A DNA stretch of 64,000 bases from Clarkia xantiana subsp. parviflora (GCA_036873135.1 JAPTYO010000002.1:33285452-33349451); one strand, 5' to 3'. Shown: positions 24,449-35,756, counted from the stretch's first letter. Program-made: numbers and translations. Notes: generated by a model not told the origin, from the letters alone.

Positions 24449-25126
24449 TCACAGATACATGCCACTTCTAAACCCTACGCAATCCAAGCAGATTTTTACA
24501 TGCTTTTCAAATATCTCCCTGCGTAGTGGTTTAATTAATGGGTCCGCAATCATGTTATCAGTGGACAAGTATTCCATAGTGATTATATTGCCTTCTACCA
24601 TATATTTAGCATAAAAATATTTCACATCAATGTTTTTGGACCTACTATGGTACTTCGGATTATTTACTGCCGCAATGGCTGCCTGACTGTCAGAGAACAC
24701 CTTCACGGGTTTACTCCCGACGTCACAATCAAGCAGCGCAGTAAGAAGCCTTTTCAGCCAGACCGCTTCCTGTGCGTTCTTGGAGAGGGCTACGAATTCC
24801 AATTCCATCGTGGACAGCGCGACACAAGTTTGCTTCTTGATCGTCCATGAAATGGCGACATTAGCAAGGATAAACACTCCTCCTGTGGTGGACTTACGAT
24901 CATCCGGATCGCCACCATGGTCGGCGTCACTGTAACTGGTCAATTCTAACTTCCCACCCTCATAGCACAGTGCGTAGTCGGCTTTACCTTTCAGATAACG
25001 AATAATTCGTTTTACAGCCTTTAAATGTTGATAGCCAAGATCTGATTGGAAACGTGCTACTAGGCCCACGGCGTAACAGATATCCGGACTGGTGCATTGC
25101 ATGGCATACATCAAACTACCGACCAC
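24449..25126 (-). pseudogene. Copia RNase H domain (pol C-terminal part)
   Basis: A 225-codon open stretch. It begins with the copia motif VGSLMYAMQCTSPDI, continues with RIIRYLKGKADY, then the RNase H core YSDADHGGDPDDRKS, the ALSTMELEFVALSKNAQEA segment and the late motif FSDSQAAI. The usual end motif with PL.K.L is seen as MIADPLIKPL. It is intact as an open stretch but detached from the rest of pol by a decayed stretch (25127-25465) where the YVDD motif appears altered to RVDE and stops occur. No independent function is expected. Confidence 0.85.
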
Positions 25127-25465
25127 GCTTAAATACTCGCACCCTTCATCTGTTCACGCTCTGCCAGGTTCTTGGGCCCGTCACGTTTTGACAGTGCGCA
25201 CCCAAACACCACCGGCGTATCCACAAGTTTGGCATCATGTAATCTGAATCTTTTCAACAGTTTGTTGATATAAGCTTCTTTAGACAGACACAATTTCCGG
25301 GTAGCCCGATCTCTAGCAATTTGACGTGGCCTCTCCCATGTCTTTCATCTCAAATACAGATGTCAACCATGACTTTGACTTGTTCATAAAACTCACATCG
25401 TTTGCGCTAATGAGTATTTCATCCACGCGTATAAGGTTAAGATGACATACTTAGACCCGGAGGTC

Positions 25466-25960
25466 TTATAAGACACGCAAAGATCCTCGTGAAGATTTAC
25501 GAATCCGTTTCCTATGATTTCCTCGTGGAATCTGCGGTACCGTTGCCGAGACGACTGTTTGACCGTAGATGGACCTTTGGAGTTTACAAACTTTACGTTC
25601 GTTACCAGGAGTAATGAAACTCACCGGTTGCTCCATGTAGATCTCTTCCTCCAGGTATCCGTGGAGAAATGCGATCTTAATATCCATTTGGTGCAGCTCG
25701 AGATCGAGACTTGCGACCAAGGCCAGAATGGCCCGGACTTTGGTGTAACGCAAAGTGGGTGAGTATGTTTCATCAAAGTCTACTCCGTGAAGTTGGGTAT
25801 ATCCTTTCGCAACAAGTCGAGCTTTGTATTGCTCGACCTTTCCATCAGCAGTGAGTTTCAATTTGAGAACCCACTTTGCTCCTATGGCCCTGCGGTCAGC
25901 AGGTAAATCAACCAAAGACCATACCGAATTGGCTTTCATTATGTAAATTTCGGCACACAC
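25466..25960 (-). pseudogene. Copia reverse transcriptase N-terminal fragment
   Basis: Codons from about MKANSVWSLVDLP onward match the start of the copia RT domain: GAKWVLKLK, YKARLVAKGYTQ, DFDETYSPTLR, LHQMDIKIAFLHGYLEEEIYM. After KLQRSIYG the frame is lost, and the expected LKQASR segment is replaced by unrelated residues. Upstream sequence is (AT)n-rich, so the true start (integrase side) was deleted. Confidence 0.85.
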
Positions 25961-26006
<46 letters not shown>

Positions 26007-26543
26007 TATTTTCAATATCTTAAATAGGGAAAAAAAATATTAACAATATATTTTCTCAATCTTTTATGTAACTAAAATCTATCAATAATATCTTTAACAT
26101 ATTTAAATATTTAGATATATTGATAGTTTATATATATTTCTATATATTAATGTGAATCTATCCTAATGCTCCCAATTATAGATATATTATTATCTTGATT
26201 AAAAATTAAAATATGGTAAACAATATAATTTTAATTCTCTACTTGGTGACCAAGAAATTAAAAAATTTACCTTAAAATTTTAATTAAAATTTCGGATAAT
26301 AACATCAAATAGGGAACAACTGGTCAAACTTTAATAAGATATACAATCCAATATTTGATTTTGATAAATATTACTCTTTTCTTGAAGATCATGAACATTA
26401 AATTAATCAAGAACATCATGAAAATTTCAATTTCACCAAAACCCTAAAAATCCAAAATTTAAATTTTTCTTCTTAAATTTTTTCGGTTTTTAATCTTAAA
26501 TTTCAAGAACATCAATTTATCAAAATAATGAACTCCTAACACA

Positions 26544-26556
26544 GGCTCTGATACCA
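26544..26556 (-). promoter_or_regulatory. Primer binding site, initiator tRNA-Met type
   Basis: Minus strand TGGTATCAGAGCC, one base from the 5' LTR (26558-27159). This is the classic copia primer site and fixes the element's orientation. Confidence 0.85.
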
Positions 26557-26557
26557 C

Positions 26558-27159
26558 TGTTAGATTACAGGGAGTAATCACTACGGAAACTTAAAACATG
26601 GTAAATGCTAGTAATCGAAATTATGCAGCGGAAGATTCGCACATACCTTTACAATTCTCAGTAGACCCAAGATCTTCGCAGGAGGGAGTTCACGATCCTC
26701 CGGTCGGAACCCGTAGATTTTCTTGTCAAAGAAGCCCTACGCGGTATAAGCTCGACAGCAAAACCTCTGATCGATTCTTGGCAAGGGGACAGATCTCCGA
26801 AGTGTTTGCTCGAAGGCAAATTGGCACACCTTAGGTGAGTAGTGTGGTTCGGCCGAAACATTTTGTGGGGTGAAGGGTTTTTCTCTCTAAAACACTCTAA
26901 TGAGGAAATAGTGATTAACCCTAAAAATCCCCTAGCACCATGTATTTATAGGAGAAGCAAAGTGGACAAAAGTCCACTTTGCCCTTCCTACAAGTTTCGG
27001 CCGACCATGTATAAGGGAGGCCCATATTTTTGGGCCTCTCATGTCAATTGGGATTTGGGTCTAGCCCAATTACCCTAATGTGACATGTACCTGATTTCCT
27101 TAGGTAAACTATACATATTATGGGCTACCAATTACGGCGCCCATCACCATATGCTTACA
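26558..27159 (-). repeat. 5' LTR of copia family A (602 bp)
   Basis: Plus strand TGTTAGATTACAGG...ATGCTTACA, pair of 22794-23394. Confidence 0.85.
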
Positions 27160-27457
27160 CCTCTGTGGTAATTTTTAAACGTCAGTCTTCATTGTCTGTG
27201 CACGTTGGTCGAATTGACCGAACCACGTTAAATCTTGACTTCTCTATTGCTTTCTCTCTTAGTCGTTTTTGTGAGTGTTGAGAGAATAGATCCCAACAAC
27301 ATCCACAACTAAACTTTTGATGTTTTAAGAACAAAACAGAAAAAATTAATTAATTACTTTAAAACAAAGTCAAATTAACAGACACTGCATATATAGATTA
27401 AAAAGTTGCTTGTAGTCGAGAGCTAAAGTTGGTTTCACAGAGAACGAAGGTAGTAAC
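27160..27457. other. Spacer without recognisable gene
   Basis: About 300 bp between the copia element and the next LTR. It ends with GTAAC (27453-27457), the target duplication of the following element. No gene seen. Confidence 0.4.
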
Positions 27458-28260
27458 TGATGGATAAATGTCCAATTCGGGTTCGTATTTACACTTCGAG
27501 CCTCGTAAACGCGTCGAAAATTACATCTCGGTTAAAAAACATCTCCCAAGGAGTTAAAACGGTCCGGAAACGCATTTACGCGCGTCCGGACCGAACCTCC
27601 GGGTTGCGCGAAGCAATCCGGAGGTCCGGGTTGCGAGGCAATCCAGACCTCGCCGAAATTGTCCAAATACGACGAGGTCCGGATTGCGTTACGGGTATCG
27701 CGCGACTACCGTATCCGCGATTACCGTTACGTGTAGAGAAGTCAAGTTCGTACATTACCAATATGGATGACGGTTACCGCATACTCTTGAACCGTCATCA
27801 AACCGCTTTAAAACCGGGTCCGGTCCCAAGAAAGCCTATAAATAGGAGGCCTTGGCCACCCATTTTCACACACTCTCTCATTTGCCCAACTTTGGTATTT
27901 TGAGCTCTGACTTCTCTCTAGAAATATTCTCTCTCTAGAAATTACTCTTTTGCCATTATAGTGACTTAAGCTTCGGAGAGGGCTCCGCTAGAACCACCCC
28001 CCCCCCCCTCTCCGTGCTAGCATTGGTCCTTCGTGCAGGAACCGTTGCCCAGACATCCGTATTTGCGCACAGCCCACCGCCTTCCAAGACTCAGACATTT
28101 CCTTGAGACACAGCCATACCGAGACACAGACCTCCACGAGAATCAACCGAACACTCGCCAGTGGCCCAACCTCTTCCTGGCGAAGGGTTACAGCCCAGAA
28201 AGCCCGCACAACTACGCGAACAGACGCGTCCTCACGACCTTGTTCATCCTGGACGCAAAA
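27458..28260 (+). repeat. 5' LTR (803 bp) of the Gag-protease-Gag' element
   Basis: Begins TGATGGATAAATG and ends GACGCAAAA (the 3' LTR ends GACGCAACA). It carries a 25-bp or so duplicated CCGGAGGTCCGGG stretch (27600-27630) absent from the 3' LTR, and a C tract of 12 against 18 in the 3' LTR. Confidence 0.9.
27837..27844 (+). promoter_or_regulatory. Probable TATA box in 5' LTR
   Basis: TATAAATA followed by GGAGGCC; the same box is at 36911-36918 in the 3' LTR. It is placed as expected for the U3/R boundary. Confidence 0.6.
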
Positions 28261-28278
28261 TTGGCGCTGTCTACGTGA
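28261..28278 (+). promoter_or_regulatory. Primer-binding-site-like sequence
   Basis: TTGGCGCTGTCTACGTG directly follows the 5' LTR and resembles the TTGGCGCCGTCTGTGGG at the same place in the gypsy element ending at 55709. The TGGCGC start fits pairing with a tRNA 3' end (tRNA-Asp-like); the exact tRNA is not certain. Confidence 0.6.
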
Positions 28279-28309
28279 CTCGAACAAAAAGCTACATTTC
28301 CGCAAAATC

Positions 28310-28739
28310 ATGACGAGTGATCACAACCCTCCCGAAGAGGTCAAAAACACAAGGAAAAGGCCTGGACGTCCCAAGAAGTCCCCGACAAACAAAAGATCAG
28401 GAGGTCAAATGCCAGCCGGGAGCCAATCGGGACCCTCCCACATTCCAAGAGCTACTTCCGTAGCTTCATCTATACCGACTAACAATGTGCCCGGCGCACA
28501 GCACAAAGAAACATCACGCACCTCCACCTGGTTTCGAGCCAGAGGTACATGAAGATGAATCCCAGGCAGAAATGCCGTAGGGCGAACAAAGAACGGGGAC
28601 AAACCCGATGCCCACCATTACTCCAGCGATGATGGCGGCACTGGAAGAGTTACTCGCATTCCGCGAGTCTCTAAAGAACCAAGGATATGCGGCTCAGCCA
28701 CCTCCGTCCAACCAACAGTACGCCGCGCCAGCATGAGAG
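28310..28739 (+). pseudogene. Disrupted N-terminal part of Gag
   Basis: From ATG at 28310 the frame encodes a basic Lys/Arg/Pro-rich start (RKRPGRPKKS). It ends at 28552. The main ORF's frame is protein-like upstream to about 28512 but contains TAG at 28578 and TGA at 28734. At least one frameshift and two stops therefore separate the likely original Gag start from the open part beginning at 28740. Confidence 0.6.
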
Positions 28740-31430
28740 GTGTCGCAAGACACTACTCGCTACAGCAATCCTTTCCAGGGCCAACACGCAAGACATGAAG
28801 CTGCACGGTCATACACTCCTTCCCAAGGAGCCCGTCATTGGAGGAATGAAAGGCAGCCCCCATTCTATCACCCACAGCAGCCAACGAGGGATGATCCCTT
28901 CCAAGCCACAAGCAAAGAGCAATCTGACATCTACCACAACAAAGGTCGGCAAAATCCTTCAACAGGTTACGATGAACCTGTAAAAGGGTTTACCGCCGAG
29001 ATGTTAGAAGGAATGGTAGAGAAGAAGATGAAGGAAGCAAAGATGAAGGGTATGCACGCATTTGAAGAAAGGGCGTCACATCTATTCGCTGACCACCTTG
29101 TGAACAGTCGCGTCCCAGACGCACTATACAGAATTGGAGGAGACCTCTACCGTGGGAAAGGAGATCCAGTGGAACACGTGCAAAAGCACGAGGCCTCTCT
29201 GCTAGGCAAAACAAAGAACCCGCACCACTTCGCAATAACGTTTTCACAAACTCTTGCCGGGACCGCAGCACACTGGTTCTTCTCACTGCCATGCGGAAGC
29301 ATCACTTCATGGGCAGACCTGAAGGCTAAATTCATTCAACGATACATGGGCGAACGCACATTGTTGAAAGGGGCAAACGCTCTGGACGACGTCCAACAAC
29401 AAAACGAAGAATCTCTCGCCGACTATTACGTCCGCTTCAATCAGAACATTTCTGATATTCAGGGGAACCTGACAGAAGGAGAGATTGTTCGAGCGTTCAT
29501 TCGAAACCTCGGACGAAGAGGCAATGCCCTAGCCGAAAAGATGGCAAAGCGCCCAGCGGAATCCATGGAGGAGTTAGCCGCAAGAGTCAAAGAATACATA
29601 GACCTCGAAAGGTTCAGAAGCCAAAACAAGGCAAAAATCGCTGCGGCAAAGGCAAAAGAAAATCCAAAGCAGAACCAACCAAAACCACACCCAAGTGGTC
29701 AACAAGGAAGACATTGGCAACCTCAGCCGAAAAGACCTTTTCAAGGAGATTTTCAGAAGCCAAAGGAAATAAATCTTGCCGACTGCATTCCTTTGAATGT
29801 CCCGCTATCTGTAATATTGAGAGAGATGAAGGACGCGAATATGTGGAAAGAGCCGAACAATTTCAGGAATGGCCCACTGGGAAGAGACAAGGACAAGTGG
29901 TGTGAAAACCACGAAGTCTTCGGCCATGAGACCGACAACTGTGTCAGTCTACGCTTCCGCATTAACAGTTTCGTCCTCAAGGGAGAATTGAAGCAATTTG
30001 TCGATCAAGGCGACAACCTCCCGAGAAAGGCTCAAGCAGAGTCATCAAAAAGAGGAAACAAGGGAAAAGAGAAGGTCAATGACAACCCTCCGCCAGCTAA
30101 GCGAGGTGTAATCAACGTCATACACGGAGGACCTGCCGCCGGAGGACAAGTGTCTATTGCTCGGGACATTTATGCATCCCAAGCAGCAACATTGCCGAAA
30201 TACGGAAAGCGCAAGCAACCGGAACAAGAAGACGCAGTCATCCAATTCTCCAGGGAAGACTTAAAGCATATCGTTTACCCTCACGATGACGCTTTAGTCA
30301 TAACCATGGACATTGACGGATACGATGTGAAAAGAATCCTTGTCGATGGTGGAAGCTCCGCTGACATTCTACATATCAGAGTCCTAGAGCAACTGGGAAG
30401 ATCTGTCAAGGACTTAACCCCAGGAACCTTTTCGCTAGTCAGCTTCGCCGGAGCAGCTACACAACCCTTGGGTACAATCACGCTTCCTGTCATCCTTGGC
30501 CAGGGGTGGAAAGCATTGCATGTCAACGTCACCTTCATCGTTGTAGAATCTCTCGGGGCCTACAACGGAATCTTGGGACGAACAACGATCAACCCCTATG
30601 TGATCGTACCCTCCAACGTCCACCAAAAAATGAAGTTCCCTACGGAACATGGGATTGGGGAAGTGCTAGGCGACCAGATAACCGCAAGACGTTGTTACGT
30701 CAATGCCTTGAGAGCAAAGCACCAATTCCATGTGGCAATGATAAATTCCTTCAAGAGGCAGAAAGTTGTTGACGAAAGAAAGAAGCAAGTGGCGGAACAA
30801 GCCATTACAGTTTGGAACCCGCAAGAAAGCATCCAGCATTCGCCATGGCACCAGATATGGCTCGTCAAGCAGGGAGAAGACGAGCCAATTATGGAATACT
30901 TCACCAGATTCGCCTCTAACGCCTCCTCAGCGAAAGCAACAAGAGAAGAAGTGATAAGTGTGTTCTATGCAAACATGAACGCCAAATCTTTCCTTCTCTT
31001 TGGACGAACTCATGGATGGCGAACAACAAAAACCATGGCAGATCTAAAGGATAAGCTCGAGACAGCAGTCTCATGCGAACAAGAACTGAGGTGGGGTACA
31101 CCCCTCAGTTGGGACAAAGGAGTTCGAACAAATACGAACAAACAGGAAGGCGCAAGCATCAAAATCGACAACATATTCACACCGCTAAACACGGTTGCTG
31201 AAAACATTTACGTCAACCTACTGGAAAACAAGCTCCCAAGTCCACTTGTCTCGAAGACAGTTTTCTTGGGCAACAACATCAGAGAATGGTGCAAGTACCA
31301 CAAAACTTGGGGGCACAACACAAACATGTGTCTACCACTAAGACAGGAGATTGAAGAGTGCATCGCACTAGGGGCATTAAGGCGATTTGTTGCAACCGAC
31401 TCCGCGACATCGTCATCAAACCAGCTATAA
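28740..31430 (+). CDS. Gag-protease-Gag'-like polyprotein, 896 residues
   Basis: Gag: about residues 110-300 form the capsid-type region, with motifs TSWADLKAKFIQRY, SLADYYVRFNQ and VRAFIRNLG. A basic, Gln-rich linker follows, then a knuckle WCENHEVFGHETDNC (C388; pattern C-x2-H-x4-H-x4-C as in other Tat Gags). Protease: active-site segment ILVDGGSSADIL (Asp536), followed by NGILGRTTIN and HQKMKFPT, both typical of Tat proteases. Then, where RT should begin, residues about 690-880 again look like Gag: PIMEYFTRFASNAS, a helical stretch, then WCKYHKTWGHNTNMC (C851) and LRRFV, parallel to LKQFV after the first knuckle. The frame then stops. The true start is probably upstream (see the disrupted part before it). 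Capsid and RNA-binding roles are known for the family; a role for the second module is unknown. Confidence 0.8.
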   Translation: MSQDTTRYSNPFQGQHARHEAARSYTPSQGARHWRNERQPPFYHPQQPTRDDPFQATSKEQSDIYHNKGRQNPSTGYDEPVKGFTAEMLEGMVEKKMKEAKMKGMHAFEERASHLFADHLVNSRVPDALYRIGGDLYRGKGDPVEHVQKHEASLLGKTKNPHHFAITFSQTLAGTAAHWFFSLPCGSITSWADLKAKFIQRYMGERTLLKGANALDDVQQQNEESLADYYVRFNQNISDIQGNLTEGEIVRAFIRNLGRRGNALAEKMAKRPAESMEELAARVKEYIDLERFRSQNKAKIAAAKAKENPKQNQPKPHPSGQQGRHWQPQPKRPFQGDFQKPKEINLADCIPLNVPLSVILREMKDANMWKEPNNFRNGPLGRDKDKWCENHEVFGHETDNCVSLRFRINSFVLKGELKQFVDQGDNLPRKAQAESSKRGNKGKEKVNDNPPPAKRGVINVIHGGPAAGGQVSIARDIYASQAATLPKYGKRKQPEQEDAVIQFSREDLKHIVYPHDDALVITMDIDGYDVKRILVDGGSSADILHIRVLEQLGRSVKDLTPGTFSLVSFAGAATQPLGTITLPVILGQGWKALHVNVTFIVVESLGAYNGILGRTTINPYVIVPSNVHQKMKFPTEHGIGEVLGDQITARRCYVNALRAKHQFHVAMINSFKRQKVVDERKKQVAEQAITVWNPQESIQHSPWHQIWLVKQGEDEPIMEYFTRFASNASSAKATREEVISVFYANMNAKSFLLFGRTHGWRTTKTMADLKDKLETAVSCEQELRWGTPLSWDKGVRTNTNKQEGASIKIDNIFTPLNTVAENIYVNLLENKLPSPLVSKTVFLGNNIREWCKYHKTWGHNTNMCLPLRQEIEECIALGALRRFVATDSATSSSNQL

Positions 31431-32012
31431 TAAAGCGGGAGAAATAACTATCTTTCAGATTACTTTGCGCATTCCTAGTGTTTCTAGTGTAATCAATGTA
31501 AATACGCGCAAGTATCTAATAAATTCAATCTACACTTGTAGGTACACATCTATCTCTTGCACGCTATTTTTGGATTAAACGCGAAGCAACAAAACTACGC
31601 GCCTATTATCTAATTCAATAATCCAAGATAATATGCCATGTGCAAGCAAAATCTATTACGCGTTATGTCAACGCTTACCATCAACAACAACCTACTCATA
31701 TTGACGACTACATCGAAAAGCGTCATCATGGAATCAAAAACTGGAAGTACATGCTACTCTACGATTGCTACTCAGGAATTACACCAAGTAGTAACCTATG
31801 CACAAAAATCTACTTCAACAATACAAGCTAAGCATTGTGTTCAAGGAGGGATTTATGGTATATAACACCAACATATCTACTATCTACACCAACAAGGAGT
31901 TTATTTCTCCACTCATAATACAGGCGTCTATCTCAAGAAGGTGCCGGCAACACAAAGACATCAAGCTATGTGCACAATCAACTTATATACCGCAGTGACA
32001 ACCTGTGGATTT

Positions 32013-32400
32013 ACTATCAAAACGACGACTACTCAGGGCGTCAGCTACAAGCAATGTCTTGGATTAACAACAAGACCTACTATCAAAACGACGACTATTC
32101 AGGGCGTCAGCTACAAGCAATGTCTTGGATTAACACCAAGACCTACTATCAAAACGACGACTATTCAGGGCGTCAGCTACAAGCAATGTCTTGGATTAAC
32201 ACCAAGACCTACAATCAAAACGACGACTATTCAGGGCGTCAGCTACAAGCAATGTCTTGGATTAACACCAAGACCTACTATCAAAACAATGACTATTCAG
32301 GGCGTCAGCTACAAGCAATATCTTGGAATAACACCAAGACCTACTACCAAAATACCTTGGAATAACGCCAAGGCCTACTATCAAAATAGCATGTTGTGGT
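32013..32400 (+). repeat. Tandem array, 66-bp unit, about 5.5 copies
   Basis: Each unit contains GACTATTCAGGGCGTCAGC and CAAGCAATGTCTTGGATTAA. Copies are nearly identical except the last ones. Two plus-strand frames stay open across it (one gives repeats of YYQNDDYSGRQLQAMSW), an expected result of a 66-bp period. Confidence 0.9.
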
Positions 32401-32840
32401 ATCCTCTTTTTTAAAAGACAAGCCCCATGTTTACTTCTATAATGTCCTCTTGATAGACGACAATCCCATATTACGAATGCCATCAGGGTTCGTTTTATAC
32501 AGCAAAAGTCCTCTGGTTAAGATGACAATTCCGTCCTACAGATTTTCAAACCGTGGTGCATGGTTCCTGGACGCAGAAAGCATGCATCACAATTCATATT
32601 CTCAAAAAAGTGTTACATGGTCCCTGGACGCAGGAATCATGTATCACAAATATTTTTTCAAATATTTTACCAAAAATTTTGCCAAATATTTTATCAAATA
32701 TTTTATGTATCAAACACCTTTCCAAAAATTTTATCAACACTGTTTTTTGGATGTATCACATTCAATGTCAAAATATTTTTTCAAATATTTTACCAACAAG
32801 CTTTTTAGGGTTCACAAAATGCTTCTGCAAAAACTAAAAT

Positions 32841-33172
32841 GTTTTTACGTATGCTTCCCCAACGCGGGTTGATACACGCTGGCAGGTGCGCACCCTGTTT
32901 AAAACTCATAAAATTTACAAGTCGAGTCTTGTACAACGTCGCCTTAGAGTGGAACTAAGAGACGGTATAAACTAGTATCTTGCTTAGCCAAGATAACACC
33001 TCTCAAATAATACTTTTACGTATGCTTCCCCAACGCGATACACGCTGGCAGGTGCGCACCCTGTTTAAAACTCATAAAATTTACAAGTCGGGTCTTGTAC
33101 AACGTCGCCTTAGAGTGGAACTAAGAGACGGTATAAACTACTATCTTGCTTAGCCAAGATAACACCTTACAA
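32841..33172 (+). repeat. Direct repeat, about 171-bp period, two copies
   Basis: The segment from TTTTACGTATGCTTCCCC (32842) through AGCCAAGATAACACC is repeated from about 33013 with few changes. Confidence 0.8.
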
Positions 33173-34719
33173 ATACACTACTTGTTGAGAAATGTTGCTA
33201 TACGCAAAAATACTTGGCAGGTTGCAACACATATAGCGGCAAGCTATTCAGGAAAGAAGGGCAATATACATAATGCATCATGCAAACAATCAGGAGGGCT
33301 TCTCAACTTATCAATCAGGAAGTGGATATCGGCCACGACTGCAGGGACTATGTCTACATTACTAGTCATCCACATTCAATAAACACAGACTCAGCGGAAC
33401 AAGCAGAAGTTTCCACCGTCCTCTCTAAACAAAACCTACAATGTGCAAGTCGCAACATCCTATGCTCTACCCACCTCGCCATGCCTTGGAATCTAACCAA
33501 GAGGGGCGATCACAACACTTAACAATGTGCGACGTACAGTCGCAACTACGGACACCATATTCATCATCTAAGGATATGTATCCTATCTTTCAGGTCCAAA
33601 GCATATGGACAACATAGATAACTCAAGGTATGAAATATTACTAACAAGTTATCACATAATTACTATTGAAAGGTCCAGGTGACGAAATATCATGCAAGCA
33701 AAAGCATGAACAAAGAATTGTCAACATCAAATGCAATGTCGTCATCCACATAGAAGACACGACAAGAATGATTATTTCAACATTCAGCACAACATAGCTC
33801 TTCAACATAAAGGGCGACAAACTGCAATCAACAAACACTTACCTCAGTAGGAATAACGCTCCTCCTTGGGCCGGTCCCTCGACCGGGGGGCAGAAGACAC
33901 CACTGCACAACCCTCAACTCTATTTCCTTTATCACAAGAAGGAATTAGCACGGTCATGCTCAGCATAAAGAACTAAGAATCGCTCGAGGAACGCGCCCCT
34001 GCGTCGGATCTTTCGAGAATTATGCTAAAAACAGAAACTGCAAGCCAGCAATAACTTGGAAAATTAACAAGTTCAAAGAAGATACAATGGGACGTCTTAC
34101 TCACAAGCCTTTCACCGCGACCGTGCCCGAAGACTCCAGAGTAGCGGGGGCACTTGTATGAACATTCCTCTCAACAAATGGATTTCTATACACATCAGCT
34201 ATCCGCAAAGACAAGCTTTTTCCCATCAAGATGGAGATAGTGGACTCTCTCATGGTAACAACCGTGGGAAGACTAATTCTGACAAGAGGACAACAAGATC
34301 TGATATCCTGGAAAATGCTATCAACAATCCAGTCAGTGCGCAAACACGCACCAACACTTATTCAAGCACTTATGCAACAGACGCTCCATGTGAGACAACC
34401 ACGTACGTACAAGAACTATTAGTCTTCGGACAACAAGTAACAAGCATCACGCGAGGGGGACAACCTCTTCAACACATTAACCTTGCGTGACAACACCGAG
34501 CGCATACTCGCAGCATACAAAATTACAATGGTGGAATATTTTCTAAGTACTTAACTCAGGATAACAGTCAGCATATTGCAAGCTTTCGGCATACAACCAC
34601 GTGTCAGCATATTATCAGAAGTTGGCATATAACCTGTGTTCGCATCAAGCATACGGATACGGCATACATAGCCAGAGATGGTGAAAAGATTCTAAGTGCG
34701 GGGGCAAATACGCACGCGT

Positions 34720-35580
34720 AATGTACGTACATACATGTCGACAAGGATGTATGTCGACAAGGAGAAAATATTTTCTAAGTGTTTCCATGTATGTACATAC
34801 ATGTCGACAAGGATGCATGTCGACAAGGAGAAAATATTTTCTAAGTGTTTCCATGTACGTACATACATGTCGACAGGGATACATGTCGACAAGGAGAAAA
34901 TATTTTCTAAGTACTTCCATGTACGTACATACATGTCGACAAGGATACATGTCGACAAGGAGAAAATATTTTCTAAGTGTTTCACGTACATACATGTCTA
35001 CAGGGATACATGTCGACAAGGAGAAAATATTTTCTAAGTGTTTCCATGTACGTACATACATGTCGACAAGGATGCATGTCGACAAGGAGAAAATATTTTC
35101 TAAGTGTTTCCATGTACGTACATACATGTCGACAGGGATACATGTCGACAATGAGAAAATATTTTCTAAGCGTTTCCATGTACGTACATACATGTCGACA
35201 GGGATGCATGTCGACAAGGAGAAAATATTTTCTAAGTGTTTCCATGTACGTACATACATGTCGAAGAGGATGCATGTCGACAAGGAGAAAACATTTTCTA
35301 AGTACTTCCATGTACGTACATACATGTCGACAGGGATGCATGTCAACAAGGAGAAAATATTTTCTAAGTGTTTCCATGTACGTACATACATGTCGACAAG
35401 GAGAAAATATTTTCTAAGTATTTCCATGTACGTACATACATGTCGACGAGGATGCATGTCAATAAGGGGATAATATCTAAGTGTTTCCATGTACATACAT
35501 ACATGTCGACAATGTTGCATGTCGACAAGGAGAAAATATTTTCTAAGTGTTTCCATGTACACACATACATGTCAACAAAG
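34720..35580. repeat. Tandem array, 66-bp palindrome-rich unit, about 14 copies
   Basis: The anchor ACATACATGTCGA recurs about every 66 bp from 34730 to 35564, with shortened copies near 34988 and 35435. Each full unit holds several perfect palindromes: ATGTACGTACAT, TGTCGACA (often twice) and GAAAATATTTTC. Open frames exist on both strands across it because 66 is a multiple of three. Confidence 0.9.
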
Positions 35581-35756
35581 ATGGATTGCATACAACAAGT
35601 AGCTATGCCCCCTAAGCACACCTACGACGCTCATCGACAAAGCTCATACGACGACATCTATGGTAACAAACATTAGATATCGTTTAAATATTTTCTAAGT
35701 GTTTTAGCATACTTGCAGGTAATAACCAACAGTCTATACCTGACGCTCAACCATTA

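Larger units (their letters stand above)
22794..27159 (-). mobile_element. Ty1/copia element (family A), internally deleted, 4.4 kb
   Basis: Two direct LTRs (22794-23394 and 26558-27159) flank a minus-strand interior with a primer site next to the right LTR, so the right LTR is the 5' one. Only part of pol remains: the start of RT (25466-25960) and RNase H (24449-25126), with stops and frame changes between them. Gag, protease and integrase are absent; only about 600 bp separate the RT fragment from the primer site, much of it (AT)n and AT-rich. Left flank is GACTA and right flank CCTCT, so no target duplication is present. Confidence 0.85.

Noticed and set aside
34645..35562. Long overlapping ORFs on both strands (up to 305 codons)
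   Set aside because: They lie wholly in the 66-bp array; a unit divisible by three keeps several frames open by chance, and the peptides are simple repeats.
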